A stretch of 64,000 nucleotides of DNA from Tatumella terrea (GTDB lineage Bacteria; Pseudomonadota; Gammaproteobacteria; Enterobacterales; Enterobacteriaceae): positions 186,001-250,000 of the forward strand of contig NZ_BAAAFX010000018.1 of assembly GCF_039523755.1 (NCBI RefSeq), in the 5' to 3' direction. This document shows positions 26,302 to 34,903 of this stretch, one piece after another. The number at the start of each line of letters is the position of its first letter. The stretch's first letter is position 1. The notes under the pieces were generated by a model. That model searched no databases. It was given only the letters and a program-made list of their open reading frames with translations, and had not been told where the DNA came from. The position numbers and the translations under genes are program-made.

Positions 26302-27027
26302 CTAGAGCGTTTGTACGCTGAACTTAAACTCGATCAATCTGGACGTAAAATGGTCAATCAGTGTCCCGGCCATTCTGGCTGCCAGCTGTTCATCCTGCGT
26401 CCGGAAGGCAGCGATAAGGTGACGATAGTCATCCACGATCTGCCGGTGAAATGTCTCTGACTGATAGAGGATGGTGACCAGTGCCGCCCATTCAGCCTGA
26501 ATCATCAGTTCCTGATGCGCTATCCGTGCCGACTGGGAGTTAGCCGCAATGGTCAGCAAACATCGCATATCGGATTGACAGCGAAGTTCCGGGCTGTCCG
26601 ACTGTTCAAGTACGTCGATAAACTCTGTTAATCCCTGCCGATCTTTTTCGGTCATCCGCGTGGCGGCGAGCCGGGTTGCATGACAAAAAATAGCACTGTG
26701 CCATTCGCCGAGATCCGACAGATATTCGGTACTGATATTGTAAAAAGGATCTTCCGGTGCCGCCTCTTTCTGAACTGAGTCGGCCACAAAACTGCCCCCG
26801 TTCCGGCCGCGGGCGGTATAAATCAGCCCCCGGGCCCGCAGGGTGTTCAGTGCTTCCCGGATGGTAATATGTGAAACACCCATCATCCTGGCCAGATCAG
26901 CCTCATTCGGTAATTGCTCATTGGCTGACAATAAACCGGAAATAATGGCATTAGCCAGTCGTTGTATGATCTGGTCTGAACGACTGGACTGACCGATAGG
27001 CGAAAAAATCACAGCATGAGTAATCAT
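26302..27027 (-). CDS. GntR-family regulator, FadR subgroup
   Basis: 241-residue repressor-type protein. The N-terminal winged helix (SSRSDQIIQRLANAIISG, LPNEADLARMMGVSHITIRE, LRARGLIYTARGRNGGSFV, residues about 10-75) is followed by an all-helical FCD effector domain to the end, with candidate metal/ligand residues in DVLEQ...R and H-x3 positions near 120-220. It is the first gene of a leftward operon with the Cache protein and is divergent from the PatD-type dehydrogenase. It is the natural regulator of the amine cluster and is likely induced by an amine or an acid product. Confidence 0.87.
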   Translation of the reverse strand: MITHAVIFSPIGQSSRSDQIIQRLANAIISGLLSANEQLPNEADLARMMGVSHITIREALNTLRARGLIYTARGRNGGSFVADSVQKEAAPEDPFYNISTEYLSDLGEWHSAIFCHATRLAATRMTEKDRQGLTEFIDVLEQSDSPELRCQSDMRCLLTIAANSQSARIAHQELMIQAEWAALVTILYQSETFHRQIVDDYRHLIAAFRTQDEQLAARMAGTLIDHFTSRLIEFKFSVQTL

Positions 27028-27251
27028 AGGCCTCGTGATTTCTTGAGGTAGAGCTCAATTAAGGGGGAAGACAGACGGAGCGGGATTTTCGTTCTCCGGC
27101 GGTCATAAGACAATACCTCCGGATAACTTGCCCGCAGCTGACGTTCCCCTTTCCCTGTTAATCTCACCATTGCGTCCTTACCGTAGGTTCCGTTCGGGTG
27201 AAGTTACACGCTGATTTTATCATTTCTTTCCCCCCTCCACCGGTCTGCTTT

Positions 27252-27270
27252 CATATAAAAATCGTATGAT
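27252..27270 (+). promoter_or_regulatory. Candidate GntR operator, copy 2
   Basis: CATATAAAAATCGTATGAT, near-identical to the motif before the permease operon at 21050. It stands about 70 bases before the dehydrogenase start within the 312-bp divergent region shared with the GntR gene, so autoregulation is possible. Confidence 0.5.
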
Positions 27271-27339
27271 GCTGTCGCTATAAATTCCCATTCACGGATG
27301 ATAAAACATAATAAATATTATGATTAAGGATAAAACACC

Positions 27340-28764
27340 GTGCGCAAATTATCGCATTTTATCAATCATGCTTTTACTGCGGGAACGTCCTCTGACTATT
27401 TTGAGTTAATCAGCCCGGTTAGCGGCGAAGTCTATGCACTATCACCCGAGGCAGGTCAGGCCGAAGTAGAGGCTGCGTATGATGCTGCGCATGCGGCTTT
27501 CCGGATCTGGAAAAAGACGACCCCATCACAACGGCAGCGGGCATTGCTGCAGCTTGCAGACGCGATAGAAGAGAATGCCGATAAGATTATCACTGTGCAG
27601 AGCCAGGAAACCGGACAACTTCGGCACTTTATCCGGCAGGAAGAGATTATGGCCTCCTGCGATACACTTCGCTTCTTCGCCGGTACAGCACGTTGTATGG
27701 AGGGTAAGAATTCCGGCGAATACTTAGCGAATATGAACTCGGTGATCCGCCGCGAGCCACTGGGGGTAGTTGGTCAGGTCACCCCCTGGAACTATCCGTT
27801 TATGATGGCGGTATGGAAAATTGCTCCGGCACTGGCGGCCGGCAATACGGTAGTACTGAAACCCAGTGATACCACCCCACAGAGTACCCTGCTGCTGGCT
27901 GAACTCGCCGCACCGTTTTTCCCGGCCGGGGCCATTAATGTGTTACTGGGCAAAGCGGCCACCGGCTCGCGGGTGATTTCATCTCCGCGGGCGGCGCTGG
28001 TCTCTATCACCGGCTCGGTTCGGGCTGGCCAGCAGGTCGCCGCCTCCGCCGCAGAGAACCTGACGCGGGCACACCTGGAGTTGGGTGGAAAAGCCCCGGT
28101 GATCGTCTTTGACGATACGGATATTCCGCAGGCCGTTGAAAAAATTTGTGCTGCCGGCTTTTTCAATGCCGGTCAGGATTGTACTGCGGCCACACGGCTG
28201 ATTGTTCAGCAGACGATTTATCCCTCCTTCCTGGAGGCGATGAAAGTGGAGATAGGAAAATTACGGTATGGTCATCCGGAAGATACCTCGGCGTTTTATG
28301 GGGCACTGAACAGCTTAAGACAACGTGATCAGGTCCGTGGTTTTATCGAACGCCTGCCCGCCCATGCCCGAATTGAAACCGGCGGAAAAGCCGGTGAGGG
28401 GCCGGGCTTCTACTTTGAACCGACATTAATTTCCGGACTCTGCCAGCAGGATGAAGTCATTCAGCAGGAAATTTTCGGTCCGGTGATGACCATTCAGTCA
28501 TTTACTACCCCGGAAGAAGCCACTGAAATGGCGAATGATGTGGACTTCGGGCTGGCGGCCAGCGTATGGACGCAGGATCTCCGTCTGGCACACAGGATCA
28601 GTCATGATCTCGAGTTTGGTACCGTCTGGATCAATAACCATATTCCGCTCTGTGCCGAAATGCCTCATGGCGGCTTTAAAAAGTCCGGTTACGGCAAGGA
28701 CTTATCTGCCTACTCGCTGGAAGAATATACCCGAATCAAGCACATCATGACCGATATTTCGTGA
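27340..28764 (+). CDS. NAD-dependent aldehyde dehydrogenase, gamma-aminobutyraldehyde (PatD/YdcW) type
   Basis: 474 residues. Catalytic Cys281 (in FNAGQDCTAATR) and general base Glu247 (ELGGKAPVIVFDDTDI) are present. Long stretches (LGVVGQVTPWNYPFMMAVWK, CDTLRFFAGTARCMEGKNSG, VWINNHIPLCAEMPHGGFKK) are closest to E. coli PatD, which oxidises 4-aminobutanal to GABA. It would take the aldehyde made by the flavin oxidase. The start is GTG at 27340 with AAGGAT ten bases upstream. Its promoter region carries the motif shared with the permease operon. Confidence 0.85.
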   Translation: MRKLSHFINHAFTAGTSSDYFELISPVSGEVYALSPEAGQAEVEAAYDAAHAAFRIWKKTTPSQRQRALLQLADAIEENADKIITVQSQETGQLRHFIRQEEIMASCDTLRFFAGTARCMEGKNSGEYLANMNSVIRREPLGVVGQVTPWNYPFMMAVWKIAPALAAGNTVVLKPSDTTPQSTLLLAELAAPFFPAGAINVLLGKAATGSRVISSPRAALVSITGSVRAGQQVAASAAENLTRAHLELGGKAPVIVFDDTDIPQAVEKICAAGFFNAGQDCTAATRLIVQQTIYPSFLEAMKVEIGKLRYGHPEDTSAFYGALNSLRQRDQVRGFIERLPAHARIETGGKAGEGPGFYFEPTLISGLCQQDEVIQQEIFGPVMTIQSFTTPEEATEMANDVDFGLAASVWTQDLRLAHRISHDLEFGTVWINNHIPLCAEMPHGGFKKSGYGKDLSAYSLEEYTRIKHIMTDIS

Positions 28765-28770
28765 CCCTGG

Positions 28771-28799
28771 CCGGTCCTCCGCATAGAGAGGGCCGGTTT
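28771..28799 (+). terminator. Hairpin after the PatD-type gene, weak terminator
   Basis: CCGGTCCTC (28771-28779) pairs with GAGGGCCGG (28788-28796, one G-T pair), followed by TTTC. It lies seven bases after the stop codon. Confidence 0.55.
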
Positions 28800-29311
28800 C
28801 AGCACTCCCCCCGCCAGCGATGCCGGAAGACAGCAAGAGACTACTGATGGTCAGACCGGCAAAGGATCATCGTTTCCACCGCCATCACAAATTCGCCCCC
28901 TTCATCCGGTACACTCCCACCGGAAGAAGCACTAACCATTCATAATGTTCCCCGAACAGGGCTCATTATCCCGCCGATCACACGGGTACGGTTGTACCGG
29001 ACGGTTGCTCAGACGGCAGGTACAGGTCTTTTCTGCCTTCCGGCGCCGCTCACAGCATAACAGTCAGAACGAATAACAAAGACTGACAGACACACTGCAT
29101 GGGGCACCATTCACAGGGTTATGAAGGTAAATTTAAACTCCGCCCCCTCCGGTCGAAAAGAGTGCATACGTCACTTCCCGCACTGTGCCTTAAAGTGACG
29201 CGCCGGATGGGTGTCATCAATAAAAATCGCAGACTACTGCAGCACTGCGTCAGTCTTTGCCGGTAACAGTGTCTCCGGAAACATCGTTCTCTTATTAAGA
29301 GAGCGCGGGAT
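28800..29311. other. Intergenic region, no gene seen
   Basis: About 510 bases between the dehydrogenase and the antitoxin 3' end. Short frames on both strands lack start signals. I see no repeat or RNA. Confidence 0.45.
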
Positions 29312-29614
29312 TTACAGTACAAACCCGTAGTGAGAACCATCCGGTAATTCAACATCCAGGCGCAGTTTTCCTCCGGTTGCCTCGATATAACGCTTAAGCG
29401 TGGACAGTTTCAGGTCGCGCCCCGGTTTTTCCATACCGGCAACCGTCGGTTGTTTGATACCCAGCGCCTTCGCCATGTCGACCTGCGTTTTTTGTACTTT
29501 CTCGCGCAGTTCAGCAAGGTGGATATTCAGCAGGATGTCCGTAGCCATCGCCTGAGCTTCGGCCACGACTTCAGGTTTTTCATCCGCAATAAGCTGCTCC
29601 AGCGTTCTGCCCAT
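29312..29614 (-). CDS. higA: HigA-type XRE antitoxin
   Basis: 100 residues. An N-terminal toxin-binding part (MGRTLEQLIADEKPEVVAEA) precedes a XRE helix-turn-helix: LREKVQKTQVDMAKALGIKQ and PTVAGMEKPGRDLKLSTLKR (residues about 36-75). A strand-rich end follows (GGKLRLDVELPDG). It neutralises the upstream HigB-like toxin and represses the operon. AAGGAG spaced eight bases precedes the ATG, and four bases separate it from the toxin stop, toxin first as in HigBA systems. The gene is intact although its toxin is interrupted. Confidence 0.85.
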   Translation of the reverse strand: MGRTLEQLIADEKPEVVAEAQAMATDILLNIHLAELREKVQKTQVDMAKALGIKQPTVAGMEKPGRDLKLSTLKRYIEATGGKLRLDVELPDGSHYGFVL

Positions 29615-29618
29615 CGCG

Positions 29619-29972
29619 TTACTCCTTCTCTCTCATTGTGTTCAACCAGAGGGTGAATTCCCGATCTGCCACCGGGAGCATCTCATCGTAAAAACGTTTT
29701 TCATTGCCAACTTTATTTCCGGCACACAGCACAATACCTGCACGGGCCGGATCAAAAGCGAAAAATGCCCGTATGGGTTTCCCCCGGCTCTGAATGCGTA
29801 ACTCTTTCATATTGCTATAGCGAGAGCCTCTGAGCGTATCGGCATAAGGCCGGGACAAACCCGGCCCCTATTCTCTCAGGACCATCAGGGCTGCAAGTAC
29901 GCAAGCCCGGTCGGTATCATTGAGCGAGGAATACCAGTGATCAAACCTATCCGTTGTTTTAATCGTCCACAC
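29619..29972 (-). pseudogene. higB: HigB/RelE-type toxin with an in-frame amber codon
   Basis: Read from GTG 29972, which has an ideal AGGAGG four bases upstream, the frame gives 117 codons, the usual HigB size. It begins VWTIKTTDRFDHWYSSL and ends LWLNTMREKE. Codon 35 (29870-29868) is TAG, just before GPGLSRPYADTLRGSRY, a conserved HigB block usually preceded by Q or R. The remainder (KPIRAFFAFDPARAGIVLCA, NEKRFYDEMLPVAD) is well conserved with no other lesion. A normal CAG or CGG codon appears to have become TAG. Translation restart within the remainder would give only an N-terminally truncated toxin lacking the first strands. Confidence 0.85.
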
Positions 29973-29988
29973 AAGCCCTCCTGAGAAA

Positions 29989-30006
29989 TATAGCCTAAAA
30001 CCTATA
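29989..30006. promoter_or_regulatory. Candidate operator of the higBA operon
   Basis: TATAGCCTAAAACCTATA contains the inverted repeat TATAG/CTATA with eight bases between, about 17 bases before the toxin start. A further TATAG/CTATA-type pair lies nearby at 30004-30022. Antitoxin binding here would autoregulate the operon. Confidence 0.5.
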
Positions 30007-30022
30007 TAGTCGCAAAGCTATA

Positions 30023-30874
30023 ATTCCGATAATAAAGTGATAGCAAGAGGGATTCACGTATCGTTATGGCAAGCCCGGTGAGGTCTTCAGGTCTTTCTGT
30101 GAATATCCTGCACGGTATTCACCGTTTTGAGATCTGTATCGAAATCAGTTCAGGAATTGATGTCATTTGGTGAATAGTCTTCACTGCCACGTAATCTGCG
30201 AATGGCAAAGGTATTCCCGGTCACGGCAAAACCCGCCGGGTTGCAGGCTGCCTGTAAAGCGAAGAGTGCCCCTGACGAGAATCTGGTGCCCGGGGAAGAT
30301 CATGCGAGTGTGAGTGGTGGTGAAAACTGGTTTAAGCAATAACCCTAACGAAAACCCGCTGACTGGTTTCGTCACGACCCGGAACGTCAGAACGGGATTT
30401 GATATCCCTCTTTCGCCTGGTCCCGCGGTAAAGCAGCCAGCGTTGCTGTACCTTCTGATCTCTGATTTGCGCAGGCACGGAGGTCTGAAACAGACCGTTT
30501 TCCCCGAATCAGAACCCTTTATTTTTATTATTCCATTTTTGATAGCAGCCTGTTTGTCTGCGACCTGAATTATGCTCTCAGACATCCGTGAGGGTTACAG
30601 GTCAGTCAACCTTATGCAGGTCTGCCGGATTCATGCCGCCTGATGCTTTATCATTTATGTTATTTACTGCTATCTCTCATGCGTGCGGAATCTTCCGCTT
30701 ATCAATGGCCAGAGGTTCTGTGGGTAGAAACCTGTGGATTTTAACCACTGCTGACGGCTCTGAATCCCGCAAGGTAACGGGGGTAGCCGTCAGCTAAATC
30801 ACCGCTATTTCCGGTAGATTGAACACACGTCAACCCATGCCATTGTCCCTATGGCCCGGATCTTTTTTCACCGG
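30023..30874. other. Gene-poor region with a two-tier inverted repeat
   Basis: About 850 bases between higBA and the FhuE-type gene. Open frames on both strands (for example 30181-30585, minus) resemble nothing known. GCTGACGGCT (30750-30759) and AGCCGTCAGC (30785-30794) form an exact 10-bp inverted repeat enclosing a smaller CCCG/CGGG stem. It may be a structured RNA or the 3' end of an unrecognised transcript; there is no T-run. Confidence 0.45.
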
Positions 30875-33091
30875 TCAGAACTGATAAGAAAGGCTGACCG
30901 ACGCGCTGCGTGGAGCGCCATACACATAATTGTTCAGGTAACTGTAATAGGTCCGGTTAAACAGGTTGCTGATATTTGCCTGTACCGAGAGCTGACGAGT
31001 GACCTGATAACGGGCAAACAGAGCTGCCAGCGGATAACTGCTCTGATACACCCGTACGGTCTCACCGTCCGCACCGGTCACATCGTCAAAAATGCGGTTT
31101 TGCCAGTTGACGCCCCCACCGACGGTTAAATCAGGCATCGACGGCACCTGATAGCGTGCAAAGAGCTTCAGAGATGTCTGTGGTTGTTCCGGATTGAAAC
31201 GCCCCTCAGCATCCCGGGCCACATAACGGGTTGCGCCAAACGTCATTTCCAGATTATCCGTGACCGCACCGTTAAGCTCAAACTCAACCCCTTTGCTGAC
31301 GGCGCCTTTAACCGCGGTGTAAGCCTGTTCACTGCTATTATTGACGTAGACCCCGTTCTCTTCCTGACCGACATTGTCCTGTTCTATGCGGAATACCGCG
31401 AAGGTCGCCGTCAGCCGGCCATTCAGCCAGTCAGATTTCAGACCCGTTTCATAACTTTTTCCGGTCACCGGGGCCAGTGTCTGACCGGACCCCGTCCGGT
31501 AAGTCTGTGGCAGGAAGATGGAGGTATAACTGGCGTAAGCCGACAGCGCATCGTTGATGTCATAGACCAGCCCCGCATACGGGGTAATGTTATTTTTCGC
31601 CATATTCCCGCTGGTGCCGTCGGTGTTCCATTGGGTATAACGCGCACCCGCAATCAGTGTCAACGGGTCAGCCAGTGAGAATCGTGCCGCCGTATAGGCC
31701 GATTTCTGCCGGACAATATCATTAGCATTCACATACCAGCTTTGCCATTCAGGTTCGGCAATATTCCCGCTCCAGTGATTATCAAACACCCCCATATCGG
31801 CAGCTGAGATATCGTAGTTATCCGCATCCGTAATGCCGTCCTGACTGTAAGTGGCATTATGCTGACGGCTATAGCTGATCCCTGCCATTAACTGATGCTC
31901 ACGCCCCAGCAGACTGAACGGTCCGCTGGCATAGGTATCGACCGAATCCAGGGAACGGTGTCCGCGATCCTTACTGCCAAACCCGGTCGCCCCTTCGCCT
32001 GTATCCTCATCCGGGTATGTCATCACATCCAGCAGTTTGTCATTAAAGGTACTGATCGCATGTGTGCCGTTGATACGGTATATCCAGCCGTTATCAAAAT
32101 GATGCACCAGATTGGCTAACAGCTTGTGCGAGTTGGTGTTATAACGCGTCCAGTCAGCGGCAGAGTTGAGACTGCGGCGATAATGCGTTAAGTCACCGTT
32201 GCTGTAGAAATCCGGTAAGCCCCCCCAGGTCGGGTTACCGGTTTCGGTATCATTATAATCATAGCCCAGCGAGAGCGTTGTCCGTTCACTGAGGTCAGCC
32301 CCGGCCACGCCATAAAAGAACTTACTGGTTTTATGATAGCGGTCGAGCCAGCTGTCCTGATCCTGATAGCCCGTCACCACCCTGCCACGCAATGAGCCTG
32401 ACGCATTCAGAGGGCCCGAAAGGTCCGCCACATAACGCTGGTTATTGCGGGTGCCATAACTGGCGGTCAGATTTCCGGTGAAGGTTTTGCTGTCGGCTTG
32501 TGTACGGACCATGTTAACCGAGGCGGCGGGATTTCCGGCTCCGGTCATCAGGCCCGTGGCCCCCCGCACTACCTCGATTCTGTCGTAGATTGCGGTGTCT
32601 GAAGCCGCATCACCAAAGTTCCAGTCATCATTCACCGAGGTGGGGATGTCGTCGAAGGTAAAACTGCTGATTTTGAAGCCCCTCGAATAATATTCAGAAC
32701 GTTCACTGTCCACCAGATCCGCCGAAACACCGGTAGTATTGGCCAGAACCTGCCCGATGGATTGCAGATCCTGATCCTTCATTCTGGCCTGAGTGATTAC
32801 GCTCAGTGACTGAGGGACATCCCGGGGTGTCATCAGCATTTTTGTGCCGGCACGGGTAGTCTGTACCGTATAATCGGTTTTCTTCCCGCTATCCGCGGCC
32901 CCGGGACTGCCGGTAACGACTAAGTCTGACACATTACTGTCGGTGGCTGGTGTGGCAGAACTGTCTGCGGCCTGAGCGGCCAGTGAGCCGATACTCCACT
33001 GAACAGCGAGAACCAGCAACGAGACACGAAACGTACGATGGCGAAACGACAGAATGCTGTCTTCAGCCCCTGCATGATGGTTGCCGGACAT
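30875..33091 (-). CDS. fhuE: TonB-dependent siderophore receptor, FhuE type
   Basis: Outer-membrane receptor for hydroxamate siderophores; E. coli FhuE takes coprogen, ferrioxamine B and rhodotorulic acid. I start at ATG 33091, preceded by AGGGG. An upstream TTG at 33106 would absorb that site. After a signal peptide (to about residue 42) a TonB-box-like SDLVVTG leads into the plug (GTKMLMTPRDVPQSLSVITQ, YYSRGFKISSFTFDDIPTS, RIEVVRGATGLMTGAGNPAA). The barrel keeps VSKGVEFELNGAVTDN and ends in aromatic SYQF as required for insertion. About 738 residues versus 729 in E. coli. A Fur box lies upstream. Confidence 0.88.
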   Translation of the reverse strand: MSGNHHAGAEDSILSFRHRTFRVSLLVLAVQWSIGSLAAQAADSSATPATDSNVSDLVVTGSPGAADSGKKTDYTVQTTRAGTKMLMTPRDVPQSLSVITQARMKDQDLQSIGQVLANTTGVSADLVDSERSEYYSRGFKISSFTFDDIPTSVNDDWNFGDAASDTAIYDRIEVVRGATGLMTGAGNPAASVNMVRTQADSKTFTGNLTASYGTRNNQRYVADLSGPLNASGSLRGRVVTGYQDQDSWLDRYHKTSKFFYGVAGADLSERTTLSLGYDYNDTETGNPTWGGLPDFYSNGDLTHYRRSLNSAADWTRYNTNSHKLLANLVHHFDNGWIYRINGTHAISTFNDKLLDVMTYPDEDTGEGATGFGSKDRGHRSLDSVDTYASGPFSLLGREHQLMAGISYSRQHNATYSQDGITDADNYDISAADMGVFDNHWSGNIAEPEWQSWYVNANDIVRQKSAYTAARFSLADPLTLIAGARYTQWNTDGTSGNMAKNNITPYAGLVYDINDALSAYASYTSIFLPQTYRTGSGQTLAPVTGKSYETGLKSDWLNGRLTATFAVFRIEQDNVGQEENGVYVNNSSEQAYTAVKGAVSKGVEFELNGAVTDNLEMTFGATRYVARDAEGRFNPEQPQTSLKLFARYQVPSMPDLTVGGGVNWQNRIFDDVTGADGETVRVYQSSYPLAALFARYQVTRQLSVQANISNLFNRTYYSYLNNYVYGAPRSASVSLSYQF

Positions 33092-33185
33092 GTTATCCCC
33101 TGACAAAGATGAATGACGAACGTTGTTATAATGTTTACCCGGAAGCCGCAGCCCATTACCCGGCTACCAGATAAAGAATGATAAG

Positions 33186-33204
33186 GATAATGATAATTAT
33201 TTCT
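33186..33204. promoter_or_regulatory. Fur box between fhuE and yncE
   Basis: GATAATGATAATTATTTCT matches 15 of 19 positions of the Fur consensus, preceded by a further GATAAG hexamer. It lies 95 bases upstream of the FhuE-type start and about 290 bases before the YncE-like gene, so it most directly controls the receptor. Confidence 0.85.
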
Positions 33205-33493
33205 TTTCAGGAAATACTAAAAAGTTACATTTCTAAATATAACCATTTGTATAAAAGTAATAAAAGTGACGGATGTTTTAATTTAAGATGCTGATACATA
33301 AACATTAATCAAAAATCATACCGGTTAAAGACTAAATTAACCGGTAAATACTTTCCTTTGCACTTCCCGGTCTGCTCACGCAGCATCGCAAGATTTACTT
33401 CTTAATGGTTAATGCGTATGCTTCTCATTCTTTTTACTATTTGCTACTGAAAGTCAGCACTGAACGCCGCCTTTCACCCTTCCGGAGCTAAGA

Positions 33494-34588
33494 ATGAAAC
33501 CATTATTCAGCGCACGTAACGCTGCACTGGCTGTTGCTATTGCCACGACCTTTGGCCTGACTGCCTGCCAGGCCCCTGCCGGAAAAGCTCCGCCTCCGGC
33601 CGTGACCGCCACGAAAACCGCGCCGGCTGATCAGTCTCTGACTCAGCGTGAATTAGGCGATGGGTTGTATGAAATGGCCTACTCACAGGAGGCAGGTGTT
33701 CTGTATGTCGCCAGTGCGCAAAGCTTTAAAAATGTGAACGGCGGTGTGCTGTACCGTCTGGATCCGCGCACACTCAAAGTGGTCGGGGAAACGCACACCG
33801 ACCTGAAAAACTTTGGGATGGCGACCGATGCGCAAGGCAAGGTGTTTTACACCACAAATACGCTGGATGGCGGGGTCTCGAAAGTCGATGCACAGACCGG
33901 TAAGGTGCTGCAGCGTCTGATGTTCGGAGGTAAAGATAAAGAGGGTGATGCGATAGGCGCACGTGAAATCTTATGGCATGGCAATGAATTATACGTTGGG
34001 GCTGTGGCCGACCCGGGCTTTATCTCCGTCGTGGATACCCGCACTTTTCGCCTGAAAACACGGATCAAAAATGCCGGTAAATGGGTCACCGGGATCATTT
34101 ATTCTCCGCTGACGGACAAAATCTACGCCGCCAATGGCGGCGGGGAAATCCTGGTCATTAATCCGCACAGCCATAAAATCGAAAAACGCCTGACGGCGGA
34201 AGATGGCAAAGCGTATCTGTTCCTGAATATGGCTGAAGATCCTGCCACAGGACGTCTGTTTGTCACCGATGATTCAAAACAAAAAACCACCCTGGTCTTT
34301 GATGAACATACCGGTAAGGTGATTAAACGTCTGCCGGGCGATGCGCTGGGCATTAAATTCAATGCAAAACGCAATGAACTGTATATCAGCCAGCGTGAAT
34401 CGAAGAAAGTGCTGGTACTGGACGGCACCACCTATGCCGTAAAACATCACTGGTCGTTCAGCAGTCACCCGAACAGTCTGCTGGTTTCTCCGGACGGTAA
34501 TACCCTGTATGTCACCGTGAAACAGGACTTTAATAAAGATATGTCAACCAAAGGCCCTGACAGCATTGTTCGCATCTCCCTGAACTGA
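33494..34588 (+). CDS. yncE: YncE-like beta-propeller lipoprotein
   Basis: 364 residues. Seven-bladed beta-propeller related to E. coli YncE, seen in ELGDGLYEMAYSQEAGVLYV (near 50-70), YRLDPRTLKVV, LINPHSHKIEKRL-type and HPNSLLVSPDGNTLYVTVKQ repeats. Unlike the E. coli protein, which is soluble and periplasmic, the N-terminus ends in a lipobox GLTAC with Cys25, so it should be membrane-anchored. E. coli yncE is Fur-controlled and divergent from the TonB receptor gene yncD; here the partner is a FhuE-type receptor. YncE binds DNA in vitro, but its role is unresolved. Good ribosome site GGAGC before ATG. Confidence 0.85.
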   Translation: MKPLFSARNAALAVAIATTFGLTACQAPAGKAPPPAVTATKTAPADQSLTQRELGDGLYEMAYSQEAGVLYVASAQSFKNVNGGVLYRLDPRTLKVVGETHTDLKNFGMATDAQGKVFYTTNTLDGGVSKVDAQTGKVLQRLMFGGKDKEGDAIGAREILWHGNELYVGAVADPGFISVVDTRTFRLKTRIKNAGKWVTGIIYSPLTDKIYAANGGGEILVINPHSHKIEKRLTAEDGKAYLFLNMAEDPATGRLFVTDDSKQKTTLVFDEHTGKVIKRLPGDALGIKFNAKRNELYISQRESKKVLVLDGTTYAVKHHWSFSSHPNSLLVSPDGNTLYVTVKQDFNKDMSTKGPDSIVRISLN

Positions 34589-34903
34589 GTCCTTCAGTCT
34601 ACGGGCATGTAAGGTAAGCCGCCTTTCCGGCAGGCCGCCCGGGTCTGCCGGAATTATCCGCGACATCCACGCTATAGGGCTTTGCTGTCCAGGACAGAGA
34701 CCGTCATACCCTTGCAGATATTAAGGGTAATCACCTGAAAATACTAAAAAATGTGACCTATAACACCAATAGAGCGTGCCATCTGGAATATCCGGTCATC
34801 TTTACTTATAAATCACTTAACGAAAGAGTAATGACACCCCGGGGAAAAATCCCCCCTACGGACTGAGGCAATACGCCCGGCCGGTTAACAGAAGGTACGC
34901 TTT
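34589..34903. other. Intergenic region, weak hairpin only
   Basis: About 315 bases. An 8-bp stem TCCGGCAG/CTGCCGGA (about 34627-34653) follows yncE without a T-run. The rest holds the promoter of the dehydrogenase; nothing else is recognised. Confidence 0.45.

Noticed and set aside
30181..30585. 134-codon minus-strand frame upstream of higBA
   Set aside because: No start signal, cysteine- and proline-rich composition typical of non-coding frames, no known relatives that I recognise.
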